Notes: generated by a model from the letters alone, not told the origin. Shown: positions 25,772 through 34,603, numbered from the stretch's first letter. The stretch: DNA of 64,000 nt from Dechloromonas hortensis (GCF_009469765.1 NZ_SSSQ01000003.1:248001-312000), one strand, 5' to 3'. Translations and numbers: made by a program.

Positions 25772-26671
25772 ATGGCAATTCAATGGTATCCCGGCCACAT
25801 GACCTCGGCCCGCAAAAAGGCCGCCGAGACGCTGGCCATGGCCGATGTCGTGGTCGAGGTGCTCGACGCCCGCCTGCCGGCCGCATCCAGCAATCCGATG
25901 ATTCATGAGCTGCGCAGCTTTCGCCAGCGCCCATGTCTGAAGCTGCTGAACAAGGCCGATCTGGCCGACCCAGCGGCGACCAAGGCCTGGATGGAATATT
26001 TCGAGCAGCAGCCCGGCGTCAAGGCGGTGGCGATTTCCTGCAAGAAGGCGAGCGACGTGGCGCGTGTTCCGTCGCTGGCCCAGAAATTGGCGCCGCATCG
26101 CTGCGATGCGGTCAAGCCGCTGCGCCTGATGATCATGGGCATCCCCAACGTCGGCAAATCGACGTTGATGAATGCCCTGGTCAAGAAGAAGGTGGCGGCG
26201 GTCGGCGACCAGCCGGCGGTGACCAAGAGCCAGCAGCGCATCGACATCAGCTCGCGGCTGACCATCTACGATACGCCGGGCATGCTGTGGCCGAAGATCG
26301 ACCACCCGATCGACGGCCTGATGCTGGCCGCCAGCCATGCAGTCGGCGTCAATGCCTACATCGACGAAGAGGTGGCGACCTTTCTCGCCGGCTTCCTGCT
26401 CGATAGCTACCCGGCCTTGCTCAGTGCGCGCTACGGCTTCGCCACCGAAGGCATGGATGCGGTGGCGGTGATCGAGGCGGTGGCCAAGAAGCGCGGCTGC
26501 CTGATGAAAGGGCGGGGCGGCGAGTTCGACCTCGAAAAGGCGGCTGCCATCCTGCTGACCGATTACCGGACCGGGGCGCTCGGCCGGATCACGCTCGAGA
26601 CCCCGGTTTTGCGCACGGCACGAGCCAAACAGCTGGCCGAAACGCCGGCGGTCGACCTCGAAAACGACTGA
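25772..26671 (+). CDS. ylqF: ribosome biogenesis GTPase YlqF/RbgA-type
   Basis: 299 residues with the circularly permuted GTPase order: G4 NKAD at residues 60-63, then G1 GIPNVGKST at 123-131, then G3 DTPG at 167-170. The opening WYPGHMTSARKKA is diagnostic. In Bacillus RbgA matures the 50S subunit; the proteobacterial homologue is assumed similar. 12 bp downstream of moaD. Confidence 0.92.
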   Translation: MAIQWYPGHMTSARKKAAETLAMADVVVEVLDARLPAASSNPMIHELRSFRQRPCLKLLNKADLADPAATKAWMEYFEQQPGVKAVAISCKKASDVARVPSLAQKLAPHRCDAVKPLRLMIMGIPNVGKSTLMNALVKKKVAAVGDQPAVTKSQQRIDISSRLTIYDTPGMLWPKIDHPIDGLMLAASHAVGVNAYIDEEVATFLAGFLLDSYPALLSARYGFATEGMDAVAVIEAVAKKRGCLMKGRGGEFDLEKAAAILLTDYRTGALGRITLETPVLRTARAKQLAETPAVDLEND

Positions 26672-26740
26672 TTTTTCGACACATTAAAATTTATATGCGC
26701 CGCGAAACACAGAGTACTAGGCGTTTCGCAAAGTTGTGTA

Positions 26741-26746
26741 TATAAT
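26741..26746 (+). promoter_or_regulatory. -10 box of the tRNA-Asn/tRNA-Thr promoter
   Basis: A perfect TATAAT is followed by the GC-rich discriminator TCGCGCCC, as is common at stringently controlled stable-RNA promoters. No good -35 was found at the expected distance. Confidence 0.5.
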
Positions 26747-26786
26747 TCGCGCCCTGTTGGTGACGCGCAAGCGATCACTGCTTAGT

Positions 26787-26862
26787 TCCTCGATAGCTCA
26801 GTCGGTAGAGCGCCGGACTGTTAATCCGTAGGTCCCTGGTTCGAGCCCAGGTCGGGGAGCCA
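26787..26862 (+). tRNA. tRNA-Asn (GTT)
   Basis: 76 nt including encoded CCA. Acceptor stem TCCTCGA/TCGGGGA, D-arm GCTCAGTCGGTAGAGC, anticodon loop CTGTTAA with anticodon GTT, and T-loop GGTTCGAGCCC. Confidence 0.97.
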
Positions 26863-26912
26863 AAAAGCCACTGTTTCAGGTCACAACCTTCTGAATCGGC
26901 TGTCTTAGTTGT

Positions 26913-26987
<75 letters not shown>

Positions 26988-27204
26988 CACCATTTTCCGA
27001 AAGCGCCGTGTTGATCAAGGCGCCTTGCCGGAGTGGTTGGGAGTTTTTCTCCCGCTAATTCCTCTAGTTCGAATGATTGCCGCTTGTCGTCCGGCAAGCC
27101 TTGGCGTGTTCTTTCCCGCTTCGTGAAATAGTTCGCTGACAGTTCGGCAGTGCCTGTCTAAGGTAGGCGCATGGTGCATTCCAACCGCTGAAAGGAGCGC
27201 CGCC

Positions 27205-27516
27205 ATGTCAGCTTTGAGCCAGACCACCCTGAAGGCGCTTGCCGTCTCGGCCAACGCCGCAGCCGTGTATCTCGATGCCTACGATGCCGGGAAGCAGGAT
27301 GGGCCACTCGACCCTAGCTACTACCGGGCCTGTGGTGAGCTGTTAATGAATATTTTCTCGCTGGTCGATGCGACCAATGCCTTCCCGCGCTTATTGAAGC
27401 AATCGGCCGCCGCCCGCGAACTGGCGGAATCCGTGCAAATTGCCCAGCGCCTGGAAATCAGCCGGGAGAAGTTTTACCCCCGGCTGGTCGCACTACTCAA
27501 TCGTGCTGCGGCATGA
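27205..27516 (+). CDS. hypothetical protein
   Basis: 103 residues, helical, no recognised domain. A GAAAGGAG ribosome-binding site precedes the ATG at proper spacing, and codon use matches the chromosome, so it is probably real. Segments: TLKALAVSANAAAVYLDAYDAG, then CGELLMNIFSLVDATNAFPRLL. Convergent with the methyltransferase gene 11 bp away. Confidence 0.7.
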   Translation: MSALSQTTLKALAVSANAAAVYLDAYDAGKQDGPLDPSYYRACGELLMNIFSLVDATNAFPRLLKQSAAARELAESVQIAQRLEISREKFYPRLVALLNRAAA

Positions 27517-27527
27517 CGAGACGAGCG

Positions 27528-28547
27528 TCAGACGCGTAGCAGCGCAATCTTCAGTGGCGGCTGGCCGTCATGACTGGGGAAATCCTCTTCCGGTGCGATC
27601 CACTCCAGTTCACGAACCGTGCGCCCGGCTTTCTTGGCACAGCGCAGCAGTTGCTCGCCCCAGGTGTCGCGCGAAATCTGGGCGGCGTTGTTGCAGCAGA
27701 TCAGCGTGCCGCCTTCGACGGTGCAGGCCAGCGCCAGCTTCATCAGTGCCGCATAGTCGTTGACGATATCGACGACGCCGAAGGCACTCTTGGCGTGACG
27801 CGGCGGATCGAGGAAGACGACATCGAAGGCCCGTTGATCGAGCTTCGGGAAGGCCGGCATGCGCTTGCCGCGGACCATGGCGGCCTGGCCGAGGCCGGCC
27901 AGTTGGCGCATGGCGGCAAAGGCATCGCTCTGGACGAAACGCAGGCGGATCGGTAGTTCGTTCAGGCGCGCATTTTCCTTGCCGACGCGCAGGTTCGATT
28001 CGGCAAAATCGACATTGACGACATGCGCCGCGCCGGCTTTGGCTGCCGCGACGCCGACGCCGCAGGTGTAGGCGAAGAGGTTGAGCAGCGATTTGCCGAC
28101 CGCCTCCTGCATGACGCGGCGGCGACCGGCGCGCATGTCGAGAAAGAGCCACGGGTCCTGGCCGCTGTGGCGGCCCTGGACGGCGTAGCGGACGCCCATT
28201 TCGTTGAATTCGCGCGGCTTGTTGGCTTCGGCCAGCACTTCGGGCGGCAGCGGGTTGCAGATCCGCGAATTGGCCCGGCTGCGGTCGTTATAGACGGCGA
28301 CCAGGCCGGGCATCGCTACGCGGTAGAACTCTTCGATGGCCGCCCGGTCGTGACCGTCGATAGGTTCGTGGAAAGTCTGAATCAGCAGCAGGTCGCCATA
28401 GCGGTCGACGGTCAGGCCGGGTTCGTTTTCGGTGCTGCCGTTGAACAGGCGATAGGCGTTGGTGTCTTCGGCGTGCAGGCGCTCGATCAGTGCCTGGCGG
28501 GCGGTGAGGGCGGCTTGCAGGTGCGCGGTGAGTTGCGTGGTGGGCAT
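27528..28547 (-). CDS. class I SAM-dependent rRNA methyltransferase, RlmI-like
   Basis: 339 residues. C-terminal Rossmann methyltransferase domain with the SAM loop LNLFAYTCGVGVAAAKAGA (about residue 155), VNVDFAESNL, and the catalytic-site VVFLDPPRHAKS; the N-terminal part (GLTVDRYGDLLLIQ) lies next to a shortened RlmI-type region. RlmI makes 5-methylcytosine in 23S rRNA (C1962 in E. coli), but no PUA domain is obvious here, so the exact target is not fixed. Confidence 0.82.
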   Translation of the reverse strand: MPTTQLTAHLQAALTARQALIERLHAEDTNAYRLFNGSTENEPGLTVDRYGDLLLIQTFHEPIDGHDRAAIEEFYRVAMPGLVAVYNDRSRANSRICNPLPPEVLAEANKPREFNEMGVRYAVQGRHSGQDPWLFLDMRAGRRRVMQEAVGKSLLNLFAYTCGVGVAAAKAGAAHVVNVDFAESNLRVGKENARLNELPIRLRFVQSDAFAAMRQLAGLGQAAMVRGKRMPAFPKLDQRAFDVVFLDPPRHAKSAFGVVDIVNDYAALMKLALACTVEGGTLICCNNAAQISRDTWGEQLLRCAKKAGRTVRELEWIAPEEDFPSHDGQPPLKIALLRV

Positions 28548-28613
28548 GGAGTTTCCGGTAGGGTGGCAGCGATCGCCGCGGGAGAGACCGCCGGAAAGCC
28601 GAGGCGACGTATT

Positions 28614-28841
28614 TTACCGGACTGGCTCCGCGCCCGGGGGATTAAGGGCCGGCCACAGGCGCCAATGACCGCAGGCTGAACGGGCGCGTCGCTCCGAACC
28701 ATCCCAGCCGCCGCCGTCGCAAAGGCCGGTGCTGGTTTCGCTGTCGATTGCCACGGTGGCCGGTTCGCTACCCGGCTGCCGCTGACCACGCCAGCGCTCG
28801 CAACTGGCGCAACGCTTGCGGTCGACGGCCTGATTCAGCAA
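28614..28841 (-). CDS. small cysteine-rich protein of unknown function
   Basis: About 75 residues. CxxC (RCASCERWRGQR), then GLCDGGGWDGSERRARSACG followed by HWRLW: four Cys plus Trp residues in a compact pattern suggesting a metal-binding or disulphide mini-protein. The proposed TTG start (28841) overlaps the end of the rhodanese gene upstream by 7 bp, implying coupled translation. The start lies inside a repeat copy (28815-28848), so the first residues are uncertain. Confidence 0.55.
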   Translation of the reverse strand: MLNQAVDRKRCASCERWRGQRQPGSEPATVAIDSETSTGLCDGGGWDGSERRARSACGHWRLWPALNPPGAEPVR

Positions 28842-28848
28842 GTTTTCG
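28815..28848 (+). repeat. GCGGTCGAC repeat copy spanning a gene junction
   Basis: TTGCGGTCGACGGCCTGATT followed by CAGCAAGTTTTCG. The first part and the GTTTTCG end match the copy inside the radical SAM gene at 58617-58655. It covers the rhodanese stop and the start of the Cys-rich gene. Confidence 0.55.
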
Positions 28849-29278
28849 CGGCGCGGCAGGCGGCAATGCTTTGGGCTGCCGGGACGACCGGGCCACCATT
28901 GGCGATCCAGTCCTTGATGCCGCTCTTGACGTTATAGACACGGCTGTAGCCGGCCTGTTGCGAGAGAAACTGGCTGACCGGCTTGGTCCGGTTGCCGGTG
29001 CGGCAGATGACGATGACCGGCTCGTCCGGCTTGGCGATCGGCTTGACCTTTTCCAGCCAGGCCGCCGCATCGTGCCGGCCTCGCTCATCGAAGAAGGTGA
29101 GCAGCTTGCTGCCGCTGACGATGCCGGTTTCTTCCCATTCCGATTGCAGGCGGATATCGATGACGGGAACGCCGCTTTTGACCAGTGTGTCGAGTTCGGC
29201 ATTGTCGATGTTGATGACCTCGGCGTGGGCGATCAGGGGGCCGAGACAGAGGCAGAGGGAGAGCAGCAGGTGGCGCAT
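28835..29278 (-). CDS. exported rhodanese-like domain protein
   Basis: About 147 residues with an N-terminal signal peptide (MRHLLLSLCLCLGPLIAHA) and one rhodanese domain whose active-site loop VICRTGNR keeps the catalytic Cys. Likely a periplasmic sulphurtransferase or thiol-handling protein. GAGG lies 7 bp before ATG 29278; the TTG at 29293 is less likely. Followed by the Cys-rich small ORF in an overlapping arrangement. Confidence 0.86.
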   Translation of the reverse strand: MRHLLLSLCLCLGPLIAHAEVINIDNAELDTLVKSGVPVIDIRLQSEWEETGIVSGSKLLTFFDERGRHDAAAWLEKVKPIAKPDEPVIVICRTGNRTKPVSQFLSQQAGYSRVYNVKSGIKDWIANGGPVVPAAQSIAACRAAKTC

Positions 29279-29463
29279 GGCAAACCTCGTCAATCAGAGA
29301 GTGCTAATTATAGGGGCGGCTGGCCGACTTGCGTGCTGCGGCCCGGGGGCTCCTGTTATTAAGTCGGACAATATCGAGCCGGCGTGGTTCGGGGGAACTG
29401 CCGATTGCTGGCCCGCCCCAGGTGTTCGGCATGGGATAATCCGCGCTTTTTTCAGGGACTGGC

Positions 29464-30015
29464 ATGGCGCTCAAATCGACTATCTTCAAGGTGGAATTGC
29501 AATTGGCCGACCTTGATCGTTCGCACTTTGGCGAGTACACGCTGACTATCGCCCGCCATCCCTCCGAAAACGACCAGCGGATGATGGTCCGCCTGCTTGC
29601 CTTCGCGCTGTTTGCCTCGGAAAGCCTGGCTTTTGGCCGGGGCCTGTCGAGCGAGGACGAGGCCGATCTGGCCGATGTCGACCTGACCGGGGCCATCGAG
29701 CGCTGGATCGATGTCGGTCTGCCGGATGAGCGCAATATCCGGCGCGCCTGCGGCCGGGCCAAGGAAGTCGTCGTGCTCGCCTACGGTGGGCGAGCCGCCG
29801 AAATCTGGTGGCAGCAGACGGCCGGCAAGGTGGCCGGGCAGAAAAACCTAACGGTACTGGCCTTGCCGCCGGCCGAATCGCAGGCGCTGGCTGCCCTGGC
29901 GGCGCGCAATATGCGTCTGCAATGCACGATTCAGGATGGCGTGGTCTGGCTGGGAGGCGACGATCAGCATGTCGAACTGGTGCCGCAGGTTCTGTTTTCA
30001 CCCGAGGAACGATAG
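29464..30015 (+). CDS. yaeQ: YaeQ family protein
   Basis: 183 residues covering the full YaeQ family: MALKSTIFKVELQLADLDR, TLTIARHPSENDQRMMVRLLAF, SEDEADLADVDLTGAIERWIDVG and MRLQCTIQDGVVWL. The fold is a PD-(D/E)XK variant; the molecular activity is not settled (E. coli YaeQ was reported as a suppressor of RfaH loss). Single gene. Confidence 0.92.
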   Translation: MALKSTIFKVELQLADLDRSHFGEYTLTIARHPSENDQRMMVRLLAFALFASESLAFGRGLSSEDEADLADVDLTGAIERWIDVGLPDERNIRRACGRAKEVVVLAYGGRAAEIWWQQTAGKVAGQKNLTVLALPPAESQALAALAARNMRLQCTIQDGVVWLGGDDQHVELVPQVLFSPEER

Positions 30016-30080
30016 AATCACCGCATATTCCCGTGTCCTGAGCGGGGCGGTTTTTTCCATCCTTCATGAGGTAAGGCAGC

Positions 30081-30557
30081 ATGTCAGATCAAGATGATAA
30101 CGAAACACAAGGCGTTGTTTTCGGGGTGCTGGCCGCCGTCGTTTTGGGCGTGATTGCGCTAGTTTCCGGCGTCGCAATATGGAAAACGGCGCAGACCTCG
30201 CAGCCGGCCGCCATCGTCGCCGAGGCCGAGGTTGCGCCGGTTGGCGAGGCGCTGGCCAAGGTTTACTTCGCGGTCGGTGAGGCCAAGCTGAATGCCGCAG
30301 ACAAGGCCGTCGTTGGCCAAACGCTGGCGGCACTGGCGGCCAAGCCGCAAGCCATTGTGCTGCTTTCCGGCTTCCACGATCCTTCTGGCGATCCGGCGCG
30401 CAATGCCGAACTGGCCAAGGCCCGGGCGCAGGCCGTGCGCGATGCGCTGGTTGGCGGTGGTGTGGCGGTGGAACGCATCAAGTTTCGTAAGCCGGAATCG
30501 ACGCTGGGCAGCGGCAGCCCGGAAGAGGGGCGACGGGTCGAGATTCGAGTCCAGTAA
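30081..30557 (+). CDS. OmpA-like domain protein with N-terminal membrane anchor
   Basis: 158 residues. One transmembrane segment (residues 11-33, VVFGVLAAVVLGVIALVSG) followed by a linker and an OmpA-like peptidoglycan-binding-type domain (VYFAVGEAKLNAADKAVV, LSGFHDPSGDPARNAELAK, EEGRRVEIRVQ). The usual GHTD is SGFHD here, and the C-terminus is compact. Inner-membrane protein facing the periplasm. An AGGTAAGG site lies upstream. Confidence 0.8.
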   Translation: MSDQDDNETQGVVFGVLAAVVLGVIALVSGVAIWKTAQTSQPAAIVAEAEVAPVGEALAKVYFAVGEAKLNAADKAVVGQTLAALAAKPQAIVLLSGFHDPSGDPARNAELAKARAQAVRDALVGGGVAVERIKFRKPESTLGSGSPEEGRRVEIRVQ

Positions 30558-30577
30558 GTGGCGGTCTGTCCGGCCTC

Positions 30578-30602
30578 AAGGCGAGCTGCGGCTCGCCTTT
30601 TT
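30578..30602 (+). terminator. rho-independent terminator after the OmpA-like gene
   Basis: AAGGCGAGC and GCTCGCCTT pair around a TGCG loop, followed by TTTTTC. Placed 20 bp after the stop and also before the convergent zinc-ribbon gene. Confidence 0.88.
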
Positions 30603-30607
30603 CATGG

Positions 30608-31324
30608 CTAGTGGCGAATCAGGTTCCAGATCAGTTCGACGCCATCAACCAGCAGGTCGCCGACCTCGAGATCTTCGATGCGGCCTTGCCGTTTTTCACG
30701 CTGGTAGCGTGATTTTTCCCGTTCGCGCATGACAATGGCGTCGCCGAGCGCTTCGACATCGCGGGTCGTTCGCCTGACTTCCGCCTGCTGAAAACGGGCC
30801 AATGCCTGCTCGACGGCTGTCGGGTCAAGGATGGCGATCGGTGAGCGGCAGTGGCCACAGGCATGCTCTCTCCTGATGTCCACCGGTGCGCCGCAACCGT
30901 TGCAGCGGATGGTGCCGACCTTGACCGCCAGTTCATCGATTTCGGCTGCGCTCAATTGGCGGACGAAACCCTTCTCGATCATGAACTGGGCAAAGGTCGT
31001 GAAGCGTCCGTGTTTTTGCAGGCAGCGGTGGTAGTTGAACTGGCCGCCGTGCTTGGCAACGTCCAGCCCGTGCAACAGTTTCTCGGTGCAGCGCGGGCAA
31101 CGCAGCGGATCGCTCAGGGGCAGGCGCTGGCCATCACGATGGGCGTGAATCAGCTTGAACAACTCGATGATGCCGCCCGGTGTGATCTGGACGCTTTCAA
31201 AGTCGTCGAACCAGATGCCCTGGCAGGGAAAGCAGAGGTCGAGCACGACCTCGCCATGCAGCAGGCGCTCGAAGCGCTGCTTGTGCATGGTCTGCCGGCA
31301 GGAAGGGCAGGCGGCGGGCTTCAC
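30608..31324 (-). CDS. zinc-ribbon (zf-TFIIB-type) protein
   Basis: About 238 residues. An N-terminal zf-TFIIB ribbon (CPSCRQTM and CFPCQGIWFDDFE) is followed by two more ribbons: CPRCTEKL (about residue 95), and CNGCGAP with CGHCRS (about residues 155-180). The C-terminal third is basic and helical. GTG at 31324 overlaps the RlhA-like stop (GTGA), so it is cotranslated with that gene; the conserved part starts here, not at the upstream frame. Function unknown; nucleic-acid or metal binding likely. Confidence 0.78.
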   Translation of the reverse strand: MKPAACPSCRQTMHKQRFERLLHGEVVLDLCFPCQGIWFDDFESVQITPGGIIELFKLIHAHRDGQRLPLSDPLRCPRCTEKLLHGLDVAKHGGQFNYHRCLQKHGRFTTFAQFMIEKGFVRQLSAAEIDELAVKVGTIRCNGCGAPVDIRREHACGHCRSPIAILDPTAVEQALARFQQAEVRRTTRDVEALGDAIVMREREKSRYQREKRQGRIEDLEVGDLLVDGVELIWNLIRH

Positions 31325-33198
31325 GCCGGGCGAATGCTGCCGAGGTTGAGTTTGACGCCTTTCTTCATCTTGCCGATGACGTGCATTTCGCAGGCCTTGC
31401 AGTCGAACTTGAGGATCAGCTTTTCGCTGCCGTTGACCAGGGTCATCGGGTCCGGCTTCAGGTGCTTCACTTCCTTCGGGCACAGGTTGAAGCTGTAGCG
31501 CAGGCAGTGGCGGGTGATCATCAGCGAGACCATGCCTTTTTCCTGGTTCGCCTCGTAGGCCTCGGCGATCAGCTTGACGCCGTGCTTCTCGTAGAAGTGA
31601 CGGGCCTTGGCATTGAAGACATTGCCGAGATAGGTCAGTTCGTCCTGCGGGTAGGGCACCGGGTCGGCGGCCGGTTCGGCGCGCGCTGGGCGCTGGTAGG
31701 CGGCGAGGCGGGCCGCTTCGAGTTGTTCGGTTGCCTCACGGCGCAGGGCGTTGATGGCGCTGACCGGCAGGAACCACGGCTGCGACAGTTGCAACTCGGC
31801 TGGCTCGGCGGCGAACAGCGTGTTGCCGAACTTGCCGAGGTTTTCCTGCAGCGTGCTCAGCGCCCGCTCGGTATTCTTGGCGATTTCCTTGCCGTGGGGC
31901 AGGTCGACCGCAGCACTCACGCCGTCTTCGTCGGTCAGCGTCAGCCGGAAGCCGTCGGTGGTTTCTGTCAGAACGGGGCGGATCGAAATGCGGCGGTCGG
32001 CCGATTCCTTTTCCAGCGAACGCTCGAATTCCTGGTCGCGATTGCGGAAGAGGGTGGCGCCTTCGGTCAGTTCCTCGGGAATTTCGGCCGGGAACAGCGT
32101 CGTGCCTTCGGCCCGGTTGATGCGCATGCCGACCACTTCGCCTTGGCCATCGTAGAAGCAGACGCCGTCGCCATTGTTGAAGGGTTTTTCGGCATCGACG
32201 GTAAAGAAGCCGTCGCCGATTTCACGCACGTTGCCGATGATCTCGCCGACGAAAGCCGGCGAATCGAAAGCGCCGATGTCGTCCTGGCGGCCACCGGCGA
32301 AATAGTCGGTGTAGCCGCGGTTGAAGGTCTTGTCGGGCTGCGGCGTGAAGGTATAGGTACTGCGCCCCGAGGAGGCGCGACTGAATTCCGGGTGCTGGGC
32401 GATGACGTCGTCGAGCAGCTTGCGGTAGTGCGCGGTGATGTTCTTGACGTAGCTGAGGTCCTTCAGCCGGCCCTCGATCTTGAAGGAACTGACGCCGGCC
32501 TGGGCCAGGGCCAGGATGTTCTCGGTCTGGTTGTTGTCCTTCATCGACAGCAGATGCTGGTCTTCGGTGATGGTCTTGCCCTTGTCGTCGACCAGCGTGT
32601 AGGGCAGGCGGCAGGCCTGCGAGCATTCGCCGCGATTGGCGCTGCGCCCGGTGTGGGCATGGCTGATGAAGCACTGGCCGGAGTAGGCGACGCACAGCGC
32701 GCCATGCACGAAGTATTCGAGGGCCAGTGTCGTCTGGCGGGCGATGGCGGCGACCTCGTCGATCGACAGTTCGCGGGCCAGCACCAGTTGCGAGAAACCG
32801 GCATCTTCAAGGAACTTGACCTTGGCGGCGTTGCGGTTGTCGGTCTGCGTACTGGCGTGCAACTGGATTGGCGGCAGGTCCAGTTCGAGCAGGCCCATGT
32901 CCTGGATGATCAGCGCATCGGCACCGGCTTCGTAGATTTTCCAGGCGAGTTGGCGGGCGTCTTCCAGTTCGTTGTCGTGCAGGATGGTGTTCAGTGCGAC
33001 GAAAACCCGGGCGTTGTAGCGGTGCGCGAAGGCGCTCAGGCGGGCAATGTCGTCAATCGTGTTGCCGGCCCCGTAGCGGGCGCCGAAGGCGGGGCCGCCG
33101 ATATAGACGGCGTCGGCGCCGTGCTTGATGGCTTCAATGCCGAAATCGGCGTTTTTGGCCGGGGCGAGCAGTTCGAGGGGATGTTGGGGTCGAGTCAT
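31321..33198 (-). CDS. rlhA: U32 peptidase family protein, RlhA-like (23S rRNA C2501 hydroxylation)
   Basis: 625 residues. The U32 signature is EYFVHGALCVAYSGQCFIS (about residues 155-173), with Cys-rich GECSQACRLPY after it. The C-terminal DUF3656-like region ends with Cys motifs (HCLRYSFNLCPK, FDCKACEMHV). Length and layout match E. coli RlhA/YdcP (about 650), which forms 5-hydroxycytidine at 23S rRNA C2501. The start MTRPQHPLELLAPAKNADFG fits the family. Seven bp separate it from the upstream methyltransferase, so an RNA-modification operon is likely. Confidence 0.85.
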   Translation of the reverse strand: MTRPQHPLELLAPAKNADFGIEAIKHGADAVYIGGPAFGARYGAGNTIDDIARLSAFAHRYNARVFVALNTILHDNELEDARQLAWKIYEAGADALIIQDMGLLELDLPPIQLHASTQTDNRNAAKVKFLEDAGFSQLVLARELSIDEVAAIARQTTLALEYFVHGALCVAYSGQCFISHAHTGRSANRGECSQACRLPYTLVDDKGKTITEDQHLLSMKDNNQTENILALAQAGVSSFKIEGRLKDLSYVKNITAHYRKLLDDVIAQHPEFSRASSGRSTYTFTPQPDKTFNRGYTDYFAGGRQDDIGAFDSPAFVGEIIGNVREIGDGFFTVDAEKPFNNGDGVCFYDGQGEVVGMRINRAEGTTLFPAEIPEELTEGATLFRNRDQEFERSLEKESADRRISIRPVLTETTDGFRLTLTDEDGVSAAVDLPHGKEIAKNTERALSTLQENLGKFGNTLFAAEPAELQLSQPWFLPVSAINALRREATEQLEAARLAAYQRPARAEPAADPVPYPQDELTYLGNVFNAKARHFYEKHGVKLIAEAYEANQEKGMVSLMITRHCLRYSFNLCPKEVKHLKPDPMTLVNGSEKLILKFDCKACEMHVIGKMKKGVKLNLGSIRPA

Positions 33199-33205
33199 GG
33201 CGAAC

Positions 33206-34027
33206 TTAGTAGGTAAACCGCGGCGCAAGTTCCTCGATATTGAACTCGCGCAGGATGGCTTCGGCCCGTTCGCGGGCATTCTTGCGCGGATTGCCCCGCT
33301 TGCTGGCGATGATCAGTTCATTCTTCATCGAGTGTTCCCAACCGACCAGTTCGGTGACGGTCACGTCATAGCCGTGCGCTTCGAGCAACAGGCAGCGCAG
33401 CACATTGGTCAGATGGCTGCCCAGTTCGCGGGTGTGGATCGGGTGGCGCCACAGTTCCGAGAGCGCTGTCTTGCCTAGTGATTCATTCTTGCGGGCGCGC
33501 ATCGTGGCAGCCACTTCAGCCTGGCAGCAGGGCACCAGCACGATATGCCTGGCCTGCTTGGTCAGCGCAAAATGGATGGCGTCGTCGGTCGCCGTGTTGC
33601 AGGCGTGCAGTGCGGTGACGACATCGATGCGCTCGGGCAGGGCGCTGGAGTGTGTTGATTCCTCGACCGTCACGTCGAGAAAGCTCATCCGGGCAAAGCC
33701 GAGTCGGTCGGCCAGTTGGCGCGATTTCTCGACCAGTTCCTTCCGCGTTTCGATACCGTAAATATGGCCTGTCTCTTTTTCCTTGAAAAACAGGTCATAG
33801 AGGATGAAGCCCAGATACGACTTGCCGGCACCGTGGTCGGCCAGGCTTTGCGCCTCGGCGAGCAACGGTTCAATGAACTGGTACAGGTGGTAGACCTGCT
33901 TCAGCTTGCGACGGGTGTCCTGGTTGAGCTTGCCGTCGCGGGTCAGAATGTGCAGTTCCTTGAGCAGTTCGATGGATTGCCCAGGGCGGATTTCGGAAAT
34001 GGCGACAGCGGGGTTTTGCTTTTTCAT
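33206..34027 (-). CDS. SAM-dependent methyltransferase domain protein (PF13679-like)
   Basis: About 273 residues. GAGKSYLGFILYDLFF (about residue 66) is the SAM-site segment of the Methyltransf_32 group, and ALHACNTATDDAIHFAL and VLVPCCQAEVA are characteristic of these proteins. Eukaryotic relatives act on tRNA; the bacterial substrate is unknown. ATG 34027 is chosen as the family start; the longer frame from 34120 crosses the intergenic region that holds the regulator site for the next gene. Confidence 0.8.
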   Translation of the reverse strand: MKKQNPAVAISEIRPGQSIELLKELHILTRDGKLNQDTRRKLKQVYHLYQFIEPLLAEAQSLADHGAGKSYLGFILYDLFFKEKETGHIYGIETRKELVEKSRQLADRLGFARMSFLDVTVEESTHSSALPERIDVVTALHACNTATDDAIHFALTKQARHIVLVPCCQAEVAATMRARKNESLGKTALSELWRHPIHTRELGSHLTNVLRCLLLEAHGYDVTVTELVGWEHSMKNELIIASKRGNPRKNARERAEAILREFNIEELAPRFTY

Positions 34028-34124
34028 AGGGGATGGATTATCGCATTGGCGCAGCCGATACGGTGTGTTCGCCGCTGTGCGGTGCTCTGTCCGAAAGCTG
34101 CTGCTGCAAATTTTTTTCACCGAG

Positions 34125-34142
34125 CGTCGCCAACTCGCGACA
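34125..34142. promoter_or_regulatory. GlrR-type site, copy 1
   Basis: CGTCGC-N6-GCGACA, one mismatch from TGTC-N10-GACA. It lies 67 bp upstream of the -24 GG of the sigma-54 promoter at 34209-34224, a normal distance for an enhancer-bound activator. Confidence 0.7.
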
Positions 34143-34208
34143 GATCATTGATCTTCAAGCAGCGCTCGTTGATTTTAAGTTATTGAATACGCGTGGCTAT
34201 TTTGTTTT

Positions 34209-34224
34209 TGGCACGCTCTTCGCA
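34209..34224 (+). promoter_or_regulatory. sigma-54 promoter for the 92-aa gene
   Basis: TGGCACG-CTCT-TCGCA: the -24 GG (34210-34211) and -12 GC (34222-34223) are separated by exactly 10 bp. It differs from the classical TGGCACG-N4-TTGCA by one base. Confidence 0.8.
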
Positions 34225-34324
34225 AAGTGTTGTTCAGGTTCGTCAAATTCGTGTCAACCGAACGCAGGCTGTGGCGTTATTCGGATCATGGTGATCCAAC
34301 ACCGAACTTCATACGGAGATACAA

Positions 34325-34603
34325 ATGGGCAGTTTGAGCAACGAATCCTTTGAACAATTTCTGGATTCCCTGAAGAAAGCCGGCATTACGATTTCCAACG
34401 AAGCCGAACTGCGCGAGCGGCTGGCTGAAGCTCAACGTTGGCGTTTTGCCTTCCAGACGCTGGCTGCCAATGGCAAGGTCATCGGTATCAGCTTTGAAGA
34501 CCATTCCGAAGGCCGCAACGAAGCTGAAATCAGCCGTGCGTTCAACGATTTCCAGTTTTCCGAAAAGACCAAGGCTGTTTTCTCGGCCAATCTGAAGCAC
34601 TAA
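34325..34603 (+). CDS. hypothetical protein, predicted GlrR/sigma-54 target
   Basis: 92 residues, soluble, no family recognised: SFEQFLDSLKKAGITISNEA, then LRERLAEAQRWRFAFQTL and FEDHSEGRNEAEISRAF. ACGGAGA precedes the ATG. About 100 bp upstream is a near-consensus sigma-54 promoter and a GlrR-type site, the same pair found before the bactofilin and BON genes. A terminator follows, so the gene is monocistronic and separately regulated. Confidence 0.78.
   Translation: MGSLSNESFEQFLDSLKKAGITISNEAELRERLAEAQRWRFAFQTLAANGKVIGISFEDHSEGRNEAEISRAFNDFQFSEKTKAVFSANLKH

Noticed and set aside
31381..33216. 611-aa plus-strand frame opposite rlhA
   Set aside because: Same bias effect; the minus frame carries the U32 signature and Cys motifs.
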